Positions 9,464-18,495 are shown, counted from the first letter of the stretch. The stretch: DNA of 64,000 nucleotides from Prostheceraeus crozeri (GCA_907163375.1 CAJQUW010010295.1:124001-188000), one strand, 5' to 3'. The notes: a model not told the origin generated them from the sequence alone. Program-made: numbers and translations.

Positions 9464-10682
9464 GTTCTAGATTATCAAAAAACATATGATGGAAATTATA
9501 ATCATGGTTATATATATGAAGTTGATTTAGTATACCCTGATTATATAAAAGATAAAACAAAATATTTTCCTTTCTGTCCCGAAAACAAAATTCCTAATAT
9601 AGAAGATTTTTCAGATTATCAAAAATCTTTAATTCCTAAGAAATATAGGCCAACAAAAAAACTTATGTTAACACAAAGCAATAAAGGAAAGTATGTTGTT
9701 GAAGGAAGAATGCTAGATGGTATTTAGATCATGGAATGATTCTCACCAAAATACATCGAAAACTATTTTATCAAAAATCTAGGTGGTTAAAAAATTATAT
9801 AGAGTTCAATATTGAAAAACGTAAAATAGCTAAAAGAAATAAAGATGATTTTGGAAACGTGTTCTTCAAATTAATGAATAATGCATTTTATGGTAAGACT
9901 TTAGAAAATGTGCGTAATAGACAAAATATTGAAATAGTTTATGATAAAGATAGGTTTCAAAATTTATCAAGGAAACCTACATATAAAAGTACTAGATTTA
10001 GTGATGAACTATGTGCTGTACATTTACGTCGAATCAGCGTAAAACATGATAAGTTTAATTTTATAGGATTCACTATATTAGAATTAGCTAAACTATTTAT
10101 GTATAGATTTATATATGATTATTTAGCACCTGCTTATGGCAAAAACTATAAATTACACTTTACAGATACCGATTCTGTTTTCTTAGAATTAACAATACCG
10201 TATAATTCTACACTTGATGAAGAAATAGATAAAATAAAAGATATCATTCATCCTTCTGACTTATGTAAAGTAAAAGATGAATTAGAAGGAAATGAAGATT
10301 TCATAACAGAAGCTATATTTTTAAAATCTAAATGTTACTGTTATGATACAACTAATAATATTAAAACACATAAAACATTAAAAGGAATTTCAAAGGCATC
10401 AGTGGCTAATCAAATAACATTTCAAGATTATAAAAATGTATTATTTAATAATGAAATAAAAACAGCATGTAATTATAGACTTAATTCAAAAAAACATAAC
10501 ATGTATTTAAAAGAAGAACATAAATTAGCATTAGATCCATTTGATGATAAAAGAAAAATTTTACCTGATGGAATAACTACTGAATCTTTTTAATTTTCTA
10601 ATTTCTAAGATAGACAAATTTGATATATATATAAAATAAAAAAAATATTGTAACACTATATTTGTATATTTTTATCACTCCG

Positions 10683-10696
10683 CGAAAATATTTTCG
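10683..10696. terminator. Perfect palindrome between convergent genes
   Basis: CGAAAATATTTTCG is a perfect 14-bp palindrome in the ~110-bp spacer where the plus-strand polymerase and the minus-strand ATPase converge. Position suggests a shared 3'-end signal; no function is shown by the sequence itself. Confidence 0.35.
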
Positions 10697-10704
10697 ATAA
10701 CTCT

Positions 10705-11440
10705 TTAATGAATTTTTTTATCAATATTAATTGTAATGAAGCCATAATCTTTTGACCAAGCATTATTACACGATTGTTCAAATTCATCTTTATTTCTTAC
10801 GCATAAATCTCTTAACAAATCACTTAAGTTTCTTGCATTTATTTCAAATAGTATAAATATATTTGCATTCTTTCTAATAACACTTCCGTCTAATGAATAC
10901 ATACTTTGTGTTAAATAAAATACACTACAGTTATTATGTCTACCTCTTGTGAAATAATTTCTCTGAACTGACTGATTTCTATCATTAACACAATCATCAA
11001 AATTACACAATGTTTCATTGTTTTATCTAGTTTACTAGGATCTTGCATATTACCACTATCATCTATTAATTGTATCTTTATATGGTTATTTTTATTAGAT
11101 TCTACTAACTGATTATTTTTTGCTGCTTCTTCACACCACGAACTTATTTCTTCTTCATCTTCAGATTTTTCATATTCTTTGAATAATGAAGCAATTGCTG
11201 TTTTTTAAGATTATTTTCAAATCCATATTTTAAAAATTGATAGACGGGTTGTTCTGCCGTTGTTGTATAAATTATAAGATTGTTATAATCCAAAAAATTT
11301 GGAGTCGTTAAAATTTTAAATAATAGATATGTTTTTCCACATCCTGATCTTCCACAAATAACTGACAAAACTTTATTAGATAAATTTGGATGATGATTAA
11401 ATTTAAGTTTTTTTTTATTTAATGGAGGTAGTTCACTCAT
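10705..11440 (-). pseudogene. A32/FtsK-type genome-packaging ATPase, fossil copy
   Basis: The gene starts at 11440 behind ATTAAAAG. Walker A is clear: VICGRSGCGKTYLLFK, about residues 28-43. The downstream portion shows the family's C-terminal pattern: CNFDDCVND (Walker B region), then YFTRGRHNNCSVFYLTQS with the conserved Gln of the sensor motif, then RKNANIFILFEI. This ATPase pumps the viral genome into capsids in Polintons and large DNA viruses. It is convergent with the polymerase and lies next to the penton gene, the usual morphogenesis cluster. The copy is broken. Confidence 0.85.
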
Positions 11441-11508
11441 CTTTTAATAAAAAAATTTATTTTTATTTTATTTTTGTTTTTAAAGAAGAAGAAGAAAATT
11501 AAACTTCT

Positions 11509-11536
11509 CTAGCTTCGCGTAGGAGTTTATACCTCC
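11509..11536. repeat. Weak double hairpin at the end of the penton gene
   Basis: An imperfect CTA-stem hairpin around GCTTCGC (11509-11522) abuts GGAG-TTTATAC-CTCC (11522-11536). It contains the penton stop codon. Less regular than the other copies. Confidence 0.4.
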
Positions 11537-12315
11537 CGAACCAAAAGATCTATCATAATCTCTTCACCTCCAAAATTAATTTCTTGTCCTTTCTCATCAG
11601 TGATTCTAATGCCAATGTTGTTAATAGTTTTTCTTGTAATAGGAAAATATATTAATGTTTGTGGAAATACATTTAATCTATAACCAATGGGTACAGTAAA
11701 AGCTGGAAAACTGAATATTAAATTTGATAATTTACCATTTATATATCCTCCTTCAATAATGTCACAATGTACAACAATTGAATTTATTTCAGTTATTTTT
11801 GGAATCTTCTCACCTAAATGATAACCTTGACTATAGGTTTGTTTATTAAATCCTAATAGCTTTGACAATGATCTATCATGATTAAAATCAACTTGATGAT
11901 TTTCGTCTAAAGTAAGAGAAAATTTATTAACTGCCGGTTCAACTGCAAAATGTAATTGTTTCTTATCTTTAAATGATATACCTAAATGTCTCTTAATTTC
12001 ATTTGATATTGTTTCAACTTCGTAAGAACCAGGAAGAAAAGTTAGTATTTTCCATGTTTTGCCTTTATCAGTAGAATATCTGAATTGATCATTCACATCT
12101 TTGATAACGTTTTGAATAGTGTTAAATGTAGAGAAACTAGTCAATGCAATTTGATAATTTTTATTTTGTTCCAAATGTAGAATGGGTTCTAAATTACAAG
12201 TGTGTGATGAAGTAGTTGTTATAATTTTTAACGTCGTACTAAATTTTGATGAACCCAAAATCTCTATCAAATTTTCTAAATGATTATTAATTTTGTCTAA
12301 ATCTGCTGAACACAT
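11527..12315 (-). CDS. Polinton penton/minor capsid protein
   Basis: I place the start at 12315 (MCSADLDKIN) because it follows a TTTAAAA leader like other genes in the element; an upstream in-frame Met gives only an unlikely Lys/Phe-rich extension. The 262-residue product matches the conserved Polinton minor capsid pattern: NYQIALTSFSTFNTIQN, then LPGSYEVETISNEI, then LGFNKQTY, then SIVVHCDIIEGGYINGKL, ending GQEINFGGEEIMIDLLV. These proteins are single jelly-roll pentons that close the capsid vertices. The frame is open throughout. The last codons fall in a weak double hairpin (11509-11536). Confidence 0.8.
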   Translation of the reverse strand: MCSADLDKINNHLENLIEILGSSKFSTTLKIITTTSSHTCNLEPILHLEQNKNYQIALTSFSTFNTIQNVIKDVNDQFRYSTDKGKTWKILTFLPGSYEVETISNEIKRHLGISFKDKKQLHFAVEPAVNKFSLTLDENHQVDFNHDRSLSKLLGFNKQTYSQGYHLGEKIPKITEINSIVVHCDIIEGGYINGKLSNLIFSFPAFTVPIGYRLNVFPQTLIYFPITRKTINNIGIRITDEKGQEINFGGEEIMIDLLVREV

Positions 12316-12401
12316 TTTTAAACTAAAAACATTAAATAAATATTTTTTTATGAAATATTTTTTTTTATAAAAAATTAAAAACAACAACATATTTCATCTA
12401 C

Positions 12402-12433
12402 GGGCGAAGCCCTGGAGGACATCAGAGATGTCC
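12402..12433 (-). repeat. Double-hairpin repeat between penton and next gene
   Basis: Minus strand: GGACATC-TCT-GATGTCC, spacer TCCA, then GGGC-TTC-GCCC. It supplies the last codons and stop of the 12422-12925 gene. Confidence 0.85.
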
Positions 12434-12925
12434 GGTTATACTTTTATAATCCTCTTCATTTAGAATCTTCTTTTCTAACAGTCTTTTCAATATAGCATGA
12501 ATTTCATTGAAACTAGAATTATGTCCTTCTTTTATTGCAGATATTAAAATATTTAATCTATTTAGTAATTCTTGTGGATCATCTGGTAAAAATACAGTTG
12601 TTTCAGTTTTCTGTTTTTCAGATAAACCTTTCCCTACTTTAACTCCCGTTGATAATAAATTTTCTAATTGTTTATAACGTCTAAGAGATTTTACTGCACC
12701 AACTCTGTCTAACATAGCTTTATATTTTATGAGATCTTCTACAGCATAATTATTTAAATCTGCTCCTCTTAAAAGATTAACAAAATTTCTATCTAAATAA
12801 AAAGGAGATTTATCTGGTGAAAAAATTATACCTCGAAAAGGTTGTGGAAATATTTCTTTTTGTCCGAGATAAAATCTAGGTATTGTTTTTCCATCTATAA
12901 ATGAGATAGAATGTTCAAATTGCAT
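12422..12925 (-). CDS. Polinton small structural protein, unknown function
   Basis: This 167-residue open frame has an N-terminal part with aromatic residues (RFYLGQKEIFPQPFRGIIF), then a mostly helical charged middle (KYKAMLDRVGAVKSLRRYKQLENLL), and a C-terminal helical pair. It overlaps the upstream gene's end by 11 bp, so the two are tightly packed. Its start is one of the few without the TWAAAA leader, perhaps because it is served by the upstream gene's transcript. I do not recognise a domain; a virion role is inferred from position between the penton gene and other small late-type genes. Its last codons come from a double-hairpin repeat (12402-12433). Confidence 0.55.
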   Translation of the reverse strand: MQFEHSISFIDGKTIPRFYLGQKEIFPQPFRGIIFSPDKSPFYLDRNFVNLLRGADLNNYAVEDLIKYKAMLDRVGAVKSLRRYKQLENLLSTGVKVGKGLSEKQKTETTVFLPDDPQELLNRLNILISAIKEGHNSSFNEIHAILKRLLEKKILNEEDYKSITGHL

Positions 12926-13244
12926 AGATTTTTGGTAATTTCTTATTAATGTTTGATTCTAGTAATCCATAGTCATCTAATATAGTTTTGTGCTCTGGAT
13001 CTGTTATATCAATTTGTTTATCATTATTTGTACTTTCTTTTTCAAGAGTTTTAAATGGTTTCATAGTTTTTTCAAAATCAGTTTTTACTTGCTCGGTTTG
13101 CTGCATTTTTTCAAACATATCAGATTGAATACCAGCTTTTATCATTCTATGTTGAAGATGATTTTCTTTCATAATATTTCTTTGTTTTATTAACTCTTCT
13201 AATTGTTTTATTCTTTTAAAATTATCAGCTCTAATTTTATCCAT
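12915..13244 (-). CDS. Small helical Polinton protein, unknown function
   Basis: An upstream Met exists at 13310, but the Met at 13244 (MDKIRADNFKRIKQLEEL) follows a TTTTAAAA leader like other genes in the element and gives a sensible 109-residue, strongly helical, highly charged protein. The N-terminal half looks coiled-coil forming (KQLEELIKQRNIMKENH). Towards the end is a GLLESNINKKLPKIY segment. No domain is recognised. It overlaps the next gene by 11 bp. Confidence 0.5.
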   Translation of the reverse strand: MDKIRADNFKRIKQLEELIKQRNIMKENHLQHRMIKAGIQSDMFEKMQQTEQVKTDFEKTMKPFKTLEKESTNNDKQIDITDPEHKTILDDYGLLESNINKKLPKIYAI

Positions 13245-13380
13245 TTTTAAAATATAATATTTGAATTTTGTGGTAACATTGGAATACAGCAAAAACATTT
13301 TACTGAACAAATTATTTTTTTATTGCTTTGTTGTTTGACATCTTTTCGTTTAAAGTTTTCTCGGTTAAAGTTTTCTCGCT

Positions 13381-14092
13381 TTAAGTTTTGTTTAATAAAG
13401 TTTTGTTTAATAAAGTTTTGCTTAAATTTTCGCTTAAAGTTTTTAGCTCTTCTAAAAAAAATTTGTCATTTTCTTCATTAGAAATTTTAGCATCACTAGA
13501 AATTTTGCCATCCTTTTTATTTTTATCATCAACTTTTTCTGTCTGTGATTGAAATGATATTTGATTTACTTCATTAGCTATTTGATCAAATTTTTCAATC
13601 TCATCTAACGTAATAACATTATCATCACATACTCTTTGAAAGTAGTAATGTAGTTTATCATAGACTTCTTTAATATGTAAATGCTTAGTTTTTAATGATT
13701 TTCGTTTCTTAGTTATTAAAGATTTATCTAACATTGTAACAAGTGAAGTTGCAAAAACACCCGTACCTGTTAAAGCTGTAGCAACTACTGGAATTACTAA
13801 AACACCTGAAGATATAACAATTGTCAAAGCAGAATATGCCAATTCCTTGTGTTACATTCTTAACTTTAGTCCATCTCTTTCTTAATTTTTTATAATGCTC
13901 TAATCTTAATAATAATTGAGATTCCTTATCTTTCATATACCTAACTCTATCTTTGTGTTTTTCTTTATTCATTTTTTCAATGTTAATCTTTTCAATGTCC
14001 ATTAAAGTAGAACTACGTTCATATGATAACGAAGGATATATTCTTGAGGTTCCTTCCATTTCTGAAGTTCCTTCCACTTTTGTTTCTTCCAT
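13381..14092 (-). pseudogene. Conserved Polinton membrane protein, fossil copy
   Basis: The start at 14092 (MEETKVEGTSEME) follows CTTTAAAAATG. Features resemble a conserved invertebrate Polinton protein of unknown function: an N-terminal charged helix with KESQLLLRLEHYKKLRKRWTKV, a hydrophobic glycine/alanine/threonine-rich double segment (SSGVLVIPVVATALTGTGVF), then a helix around YDKLHYYFQRVCDDNVITLDEIEKF, where the D/E-rich NVITLDE part marks the family. The C-terminus is repetitive (NKTLLNKT). It is the last gene before the terminal repeats. The copy is broken. The N-terminal peptide EGTSEMEGTSR echoes the double-hairpin-encoded EGTSEMSSR of the pX-like gene. Confidence 0.55.
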
Positions 14093-14174
14093 TTTTAAAG
14101 AAATATTTTTAGTCACATGATATATTTTAAAAACCTGAAAAATGGATTTAAAAGACGTTTTTAAAAATACTAAT

Positions 14175-15014
14175 TTTCGGTGTCCTGCAACGGTCATGAT
14201 TTAAGCGAGAAAATTGTAATTCTCAAATTTGAGATTCTCAACTTTTATGATTTTTTCGGTGTCCTGGAACGGTCATGATTTAAGCGAGGGAGAAAATTGT
14301 AATTCTCAAATTTGAGATTTTGAAAAATTTGAAAATTGGGTATTTTTAAAAACGTCCAAATTTGTGAATTTAGGTCTTCATAACCTGAAAAAGGGTTCAA
14401 ATTCATGAATTTATGTCGTTTTTAAAAAGTACCATTTTTGAAAAAATGGTACTTTTTGAATGGACTAAATTCATGTATTTAGGTCTTAAAAACCTGAAAA
14501 AAGGGGCTAAATTAATGAATTTATGTCGTTTTTAAAGATACTATTTTTTTGAATTTTAGGTGTCCTGGAACGGTCTAAATTCATGTATTTAGGTCTTAAA
14601 AACCTGAAAAAGGGTCTAAATTCATGAATTTATGTCGTTTTTAAAGATACTATTTTTTTGAATTTTATGGTGTCCTGGAACGGTCTAAATTCATGTATTT
14701 AGGTCTTAAAAACCTGAAAAAGGGTCTAAATTCATGAATTTATGTCGTTTTTAAAGATACTATTTTTTTGAATTTTGTGGTGTCCTGGAACGGTCTAAAT
14801 TCATGTATTTAGGTCTTAAAAACCTGAAAAAGGGTCTAAATTCATGAATTTATGTCGTTTTTAAAGATACTATTTTTTTGAATTTTAGGTGTCCTGGAAC
14901 GGTCTAAATTCATGTATTTAGGTCTTAAAAACCTGAAAAAGGGTCTAAATTCATGAATTTATGTCGTTTTTAAAGATACTATTTTTTTGAATTTTAGGTG
15001 TCCTGGAACGGTCT
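14175..15014. repeat. Polinton right terminal repeat with ~110-bp tandem array
   Basis: Two ~79-bp units (from ~14178 and ~14258) both start GGTGTCCTG and contain the palindrome TCTCAAATTTGAGA. A diverged stretch follows, then tandem ~110-bp units whose TGTCCTGGAACGGTC boxes begin at 14561, 14671, 14781, 14890 and 14999. The last box ends the element at about 15014. The array units are nearly identical to each other. Each unit carries AATTCATGAATT and a CTTAAAAACCTGAAAAAGGG segment. Polinton ends are long inverted repeats bound by the terminal protein, so the same array is expected at the unseen left end. Confidence 0.8.
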
Positions 15015-16182
15015 TTTGCCCATTAGTATTGTATCACAATTAAACCTTTTTTTTCATTTCTTTCTCATGTACAATATTAAGATATTTTAAAATAATTTAC
15101 ACTTTTTTAAAATATAATCAAATTACAGTAGGACCTACCCCTTCATTTTTAGATATAGTGACTTTAAGTTGACCTACAATGAATTTTCTTTCCACGCAAG
15201 TGTATCAAGCATTCAAAAACCTTAAACTGAACATAAGCCAGTACATTTTGAACCACGTGAAAATGTTTGTTATGTAGTTTGGTGTATTGCGGGAAATAAT
15301 ACTGTCTGATCACGTACAGCTATTTTGAAAGTACTACCATTAATCAAATTTTAACCGCGAACTGCGTAAATTTCTTCCTCTGAGCTGGCCTATGTACTAT
15401 AGGAAGCATTTTTTGTCAATTTACCCGAATGTTCTCTATCTCTCTGTTATGTTTTCTATTTCGTTTGTAGCTAACTTCATGATTAAAGTTCAGTTACTGT
15501 TGCTATGATGTAGAGAACTGACTTCTATAACATAAAATGATCGACTAGACCATGCTTTTGAATGTTTTCTCTTTACGGCCGTTCAGACAGAGAACGGTTT
15601 GAGGTTTTTCGGTTTTGTCCCCTCAATCATTGAAGAGAAACCGGTTGTTCAGACAGAACACGGTTTTAGCGACGGCTTAGAGCCTTTTTTAGACAAATGC
15701 AAAGAATGCTAAGAAACACCTCAACTTCAAAAGAGTTGTGTCTACTGTAGTAGGAGATTGAATATCACAGTATGTTCTCCTCAGAAGCATATCACACTGT
15801 AAACTGTAGGGTGGTAATTGGGAGAAACTATACCAGCAAAAACCGTTATAGCTGTTTGTTTCTGATGAATGTGTGAATGAATATGTGTAAAAATCTGAAA
15901 ATAGCATTATATCAGCATTCATGTTTTTCATTTCATAAAAAATAGGAATTTTGTCAGAGAGATGAATCTATATCAAAATAGAGTGATTTAGAGAATCATG
16001 TGCACGTACAGTGTCCTACCTAGTTCTGATAACCTGCTTTGTTGTTTAAATCATATTGATCAAAATGCCGTTTAAATTGTTTGTTTCAATTCACCATATC
16101 AGTTCGTTTCATCTCAATTCTGAGTGTATTCCAATGTAAACTAACTGCTAGCCACTGAAACCGAAGTATACTTAGGGTCACC
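15015..16182. other. Intergenic DNA right of the Polinton
   Basis: No coding signal is recognised. Around 15583-15665 are two copies of a GTTCAGACAGA...ACGGTTT motif; a third, inverted, lies at ~25035-25060, suggesting ends of a dispersed DNA element. The stretch 16080-16175 has an inverted relative at ~21430-21520. Confidence 0.5.
16080..16175 (+). repeat. Dispersed repeat, first copy
   Basis: The stretch containing TTTCATCTCAATTCTGAGTG and TATTCCAATGTAAA recurs inverted at ~21430-21520 (GTTTTACATTGGAATACACT, AAAATTGAGATGAAATAG) with only scattered differences. Confidence 0.65.
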
Positions 16183-16329
16183 GGTAAATTCATCCCTCGG
16201 AAAATTCATCCCCGGTAAATTCATCCCTTGGAAATTTCAACCCTAGGAAAATTCATCCCCGGTAAATTCATCCCTCAAATTTAAAAAGTACTACTACTCA
16301 TTACTAAAAAGTATGTCATCATCATAATA

Positions 16330-16690
16330 GTCCGGCAGCCAGAGCGAGTTTCTGCAGGGAACGAGGCCGAAAGTGAGACTTTCACTGAATGAAGCACACC
16401 CTACGCCTACTACGAATCGGTGCGTCTGCCGAGTTCTAGTGAGTTCCTCTTCTTGTCAGACACGATCAAAGAAAAACACATGTAAACCCAACGGAACACA
16501 GATTGCAGTTTTTGGCTAAAATGAAATTTTGTATGTTTTCTCTGATTTAACAAAAAGTACTAAGCCCAGAGTCATAATTTTTGGGCATGGAATGTCTTCT
16601 GGTCATATCCTTTCATTTTCATGCAGCCCAGTCTATATAGCTAAACACATTCAGATTTGGCGAGCCTCTTACTGTCGGCAAACACAGACT
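16330..16690. mobile_element. Half copy of the 49037-type foldback MITE
   Basis: It starts GTCCGGCAGCCAGAGCGAGT after a TA and follows the left arm of the element at 49037-49611, including ACGAGGCCGAAAGTGAGACT and the AGAGTCATAATTTTTGG segment. The inverse arm is absent; MULE-like sequence follows instead. Confidence 0.75.
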
Positions 16691-16699
16691 ACTCAGGTG

Positions 16700-16990
16700 T
16701 TCCGGAACATCTCTATCCGCAAACCGACTGAGGTAGTCGCAGCACTACCCAGCAAGGATCAAGTTGGAAGAGCTCTCCGATATGAGAGATCGAAACAACG
16801 ACCTCCATTACCGACATCTGCTGAGAGTCTGATCTTGGCGCCGTATCAGACCATGACAATGGATGACGACCGATTTCTCCTCTGTGATACTTTAATAAAC
16901 AATGAGAGACTCCTAATTTTTGCAAGTGATCCTCTACTGCACCATCTGTGTACTTCAGACATTGTTTTCGCTGATGGTATAATAATAGTA
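16700..16990 (+). pseudogene. MULE transposase fragment
   Basis: The reading frame shows a run typical of animal FLYWCH/MULE transposases: VGRALRYERSKQRPPLP, then a short spacer, FLLCDTLINNERLLIF, and SDPLLHHLCTSDIVFADGI. In the family this corresponds to the stretch leading up to the first catalytic Asp (the D-G-TF motif). Only this ~100-residue piece is present, sandwiched between a MITE half and the right inverted end of the host element, so it is a captured fragment with no capacity to act. Identification is by pattern; the family match is fairly distinctive. Confidence 0.6.
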
Positions 16991-17058
16991 AACCGAAGAT
17001 TGAATTGTCCGAGGGATGAATTTACCGGAGATGATATTTCCGAGGGATGAATTTACCG

Positions 17059-17906
17059 CACGCCATACTTAGATCAAATCGTCCCCCAGTGACATTATTA
17101 ACCCACATTATCTGACTGGTCATCCTCGCATGCGTTGATGCAAGCAACAAGAGATAGATGCCTTCGCTGTCTCCTTGATTTGCACGTAATCACTAACTGC
17201 GTGGAAACATGTAATAGTTATTGCACTGGGAGCAACAGTCGAGCGCGTAGCGCGAGACTGGCTTCCAGTGCGATAACTAACTTATCGGCACTGCTTTCTG
17301 TGCACGGTGTCACACAAATCTTCGCTTTTTCTTGTGTGAGCCATGTGTGAGCACATGTGCAGCACACGTGCAGCACGCTTCGGACCACTCTGGCATTGAA
17401 ACACGAACTGGACATTTCTCTCGTGTAGTTGACAGAGATACGAAGAGATTCAAGAGAAGATGAGAAGTTAAATATGTAGTCAGAATCTCACTGATTTGTC
17501 TCTTAGTGCCTTGCTTTTATTTTAGATGATCTCCACATGAGGACTAACCGTCAAACATAAAACGCTATTGATTGTTCGTTTAAATCACTTCGATTTTACT
17601 GTAATTTCTAAGTGTTATTTTAGGGACGTTTTATAGAACGTGTTATGAGGAGCATGCGTCATACCGCTGTGGAATAGAAACCCGGAGTAATTATTTCTCT
17701 AATATGAGTGACAGCGACATGTGAATAATTAATTGGGAGTCTGCAGTCCGAGAATTGAGAGAAGATGATTAGAATCAAATACTTTTAGATTTTCATTAAA
17801 GTGTCTAGTTTCCTTGCTTTTCTATTATCTCTACACTTCATGATTAATAGTCTGGAGTCTGAGAAATTTAAAGATTGTGAGACGCAAGCAGTTAAAAATG
17901 TTTGAC
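17059..17906. other. Intergenic DNA with a small foldback
   Basis: At ~17216-17282 is an imperfect inverted repeat (ATTGCACTGGGAG ... CTTCCAGTGCGAT) around GCGCGTAGCGCG. Nothing else is recognised. Confidence 0.5.
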
Positions 17907-18495
17907 AGAAGTGTGCATGTTTCATGTTTTCGCTCCATTTTATCGCTACATTAGGGCTGACCGCTTTCTTTCCACAACATCGATAATTTCTTCCACTCCA
18001 CTATGTGATCAATTTTCTAGGAGCGATAAAGTCTCATACGTTTCCTTTGGTGTCAGTTATCTATCTTCTCACTTATTTATGTGTGGTTTTTTATGTATTA
18101 TGGTTTTCATCACTCCCAGAACTTCATCCTTCCTTACTTCATGTTTAAAAATTTGCTTTGTACTGCTTTCTCGATTATATGTGCTCTTCGTTACTTTGCA
18201 TATACTCATTGCTTGATATTCGCGATTTGCATCAATTAGAATACTTTCAATATTTAGGCAGTTAGCGGTTAAAGAAATCTGTCGGTTCCATGTTTTTACT
18301 GTACTTCATTGTTGCATCAGGGATGACCGCTTTCCTTCTGCGATAGCAATAACTTACACCACTTCACTATGTGATCAGTTTTGGAGGAGCGAGAAAGTGT
18401 CCCACGTTTCCTTTGGTGTTAATTACTTTTTCACCTATTTATGTGCAATTGTATCCGAAGTATATTTTCCATCACTCTGAGAACTTTCTTCAAAA
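17907..18495 (+). repeat. Diverged tandem duplication, ~360-bp period
   Basis: 17907-18140 and 18270-18495 align over most of their length: shared GACCGCTTTC, CACTATGTGATCA, GGAGCGA.AAAGT, GTTTCCTTTGGTGT and CACCTATTTATGTG-like stretches. They are visibly diverged, so the duplication is old. No reading frame is conserved between the copies. Confidence 0.7.

Larger units (their letters stand above)
6028..10593 (+). pseudogene. Protein-primed family B DNA polymerase, fossil copy
   Basis: This is the replicative polymerase that copies the linear genome from a terminal-protein primer. Visible in order: an N-terminal C2H2 finger (~6043-6120, CVLCKKKL...HLNSKLH); a domain beginning CFLWSIVAHLHPAEYH (~6797), typical of long invertebrate Polinton polymerases; a coiled-coil insert (~7250-7620); a second C2H2 finger (~7713); Exo I YCDFDAYN (~7880); an endonuclease-VII-like zinc/HNH segment (CYYCG...DHDHLNGLYRGAAH, ~8251-8410); Exo II YNGSKYDFHL (~8445); Exo III MDVLILADLFE (~8930); Pol A YDFNSLYSSCM (~9350); Pol B KLMNNAFYGKT (~9870); and Pol C FTDTDSVF (~10165). 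At least five double-hairpin repeats lie inside it. The copy is broken in a few places, but all motifs keep the family order. Confidence 0.9.
1..15014. mobile_element. Polinton/Maverick (adintovirus-like) element, left end outside the window
   Basis: The block carries the hallmark Polinton set: retroviral-type integrase, protein-primed DNA polymerase B, A32/FtsK-type packaging ATPase, double-jelly-roll major capsid protein and penton-like minor capsid protein, plus small membrane-active and structural proteins. It is visibly more AT-rich than the DNA to its right. Its right end is a terminal tandem repeat array finishing near 15014 with the bases CT, as expected for Polintons (5'-AG...CT-3'). 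The left terminus, the rest of the integrase and any protease gene lie outside the window, so target duplications cannot be checked. The element is a fossil with roughly eight breaks spread over several genes, while other genes are open throughout. Together with the near-identical terminal repeats this suggests a recent insertion. Confidence 0.93.
16183..17058. mobile_element. Element with minisatellite-like inverted ends holding MITE and MULE pieces
   Basis: The left end repeats GGTAAATTCATCCC/GGAAAATTCATCCC about five times (16183-16275). The right end (17005-17058) is the inverse, ending AATTTACCG. About 45 bp of each end align as inverted repeats. Inside are half of a foldback MITE (from 16330) and a MULE transposase fragment (16700-16990). 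The matching inverted ends argue that this ~876-bp unit moved as one piece. The flanks share CAC, which could be a 3-bp target duplication but is too short to rely on. Confidence 0.55.

Noticed and set aside
258-12433. Hairpin repeats considered as a CRISPR array or tRNA-like structures
   Set aside because: They are dispersed, lie in coding frames, vary in sequence, and have no regular spacers or tRNA boxes.
1-15014. Adenovirus-type (Ulp1-like) maturation protease expected in a Polinton
   Set aside because: No matching H-D/E-C pattern was found in the window; it may lie beyond the left edge.
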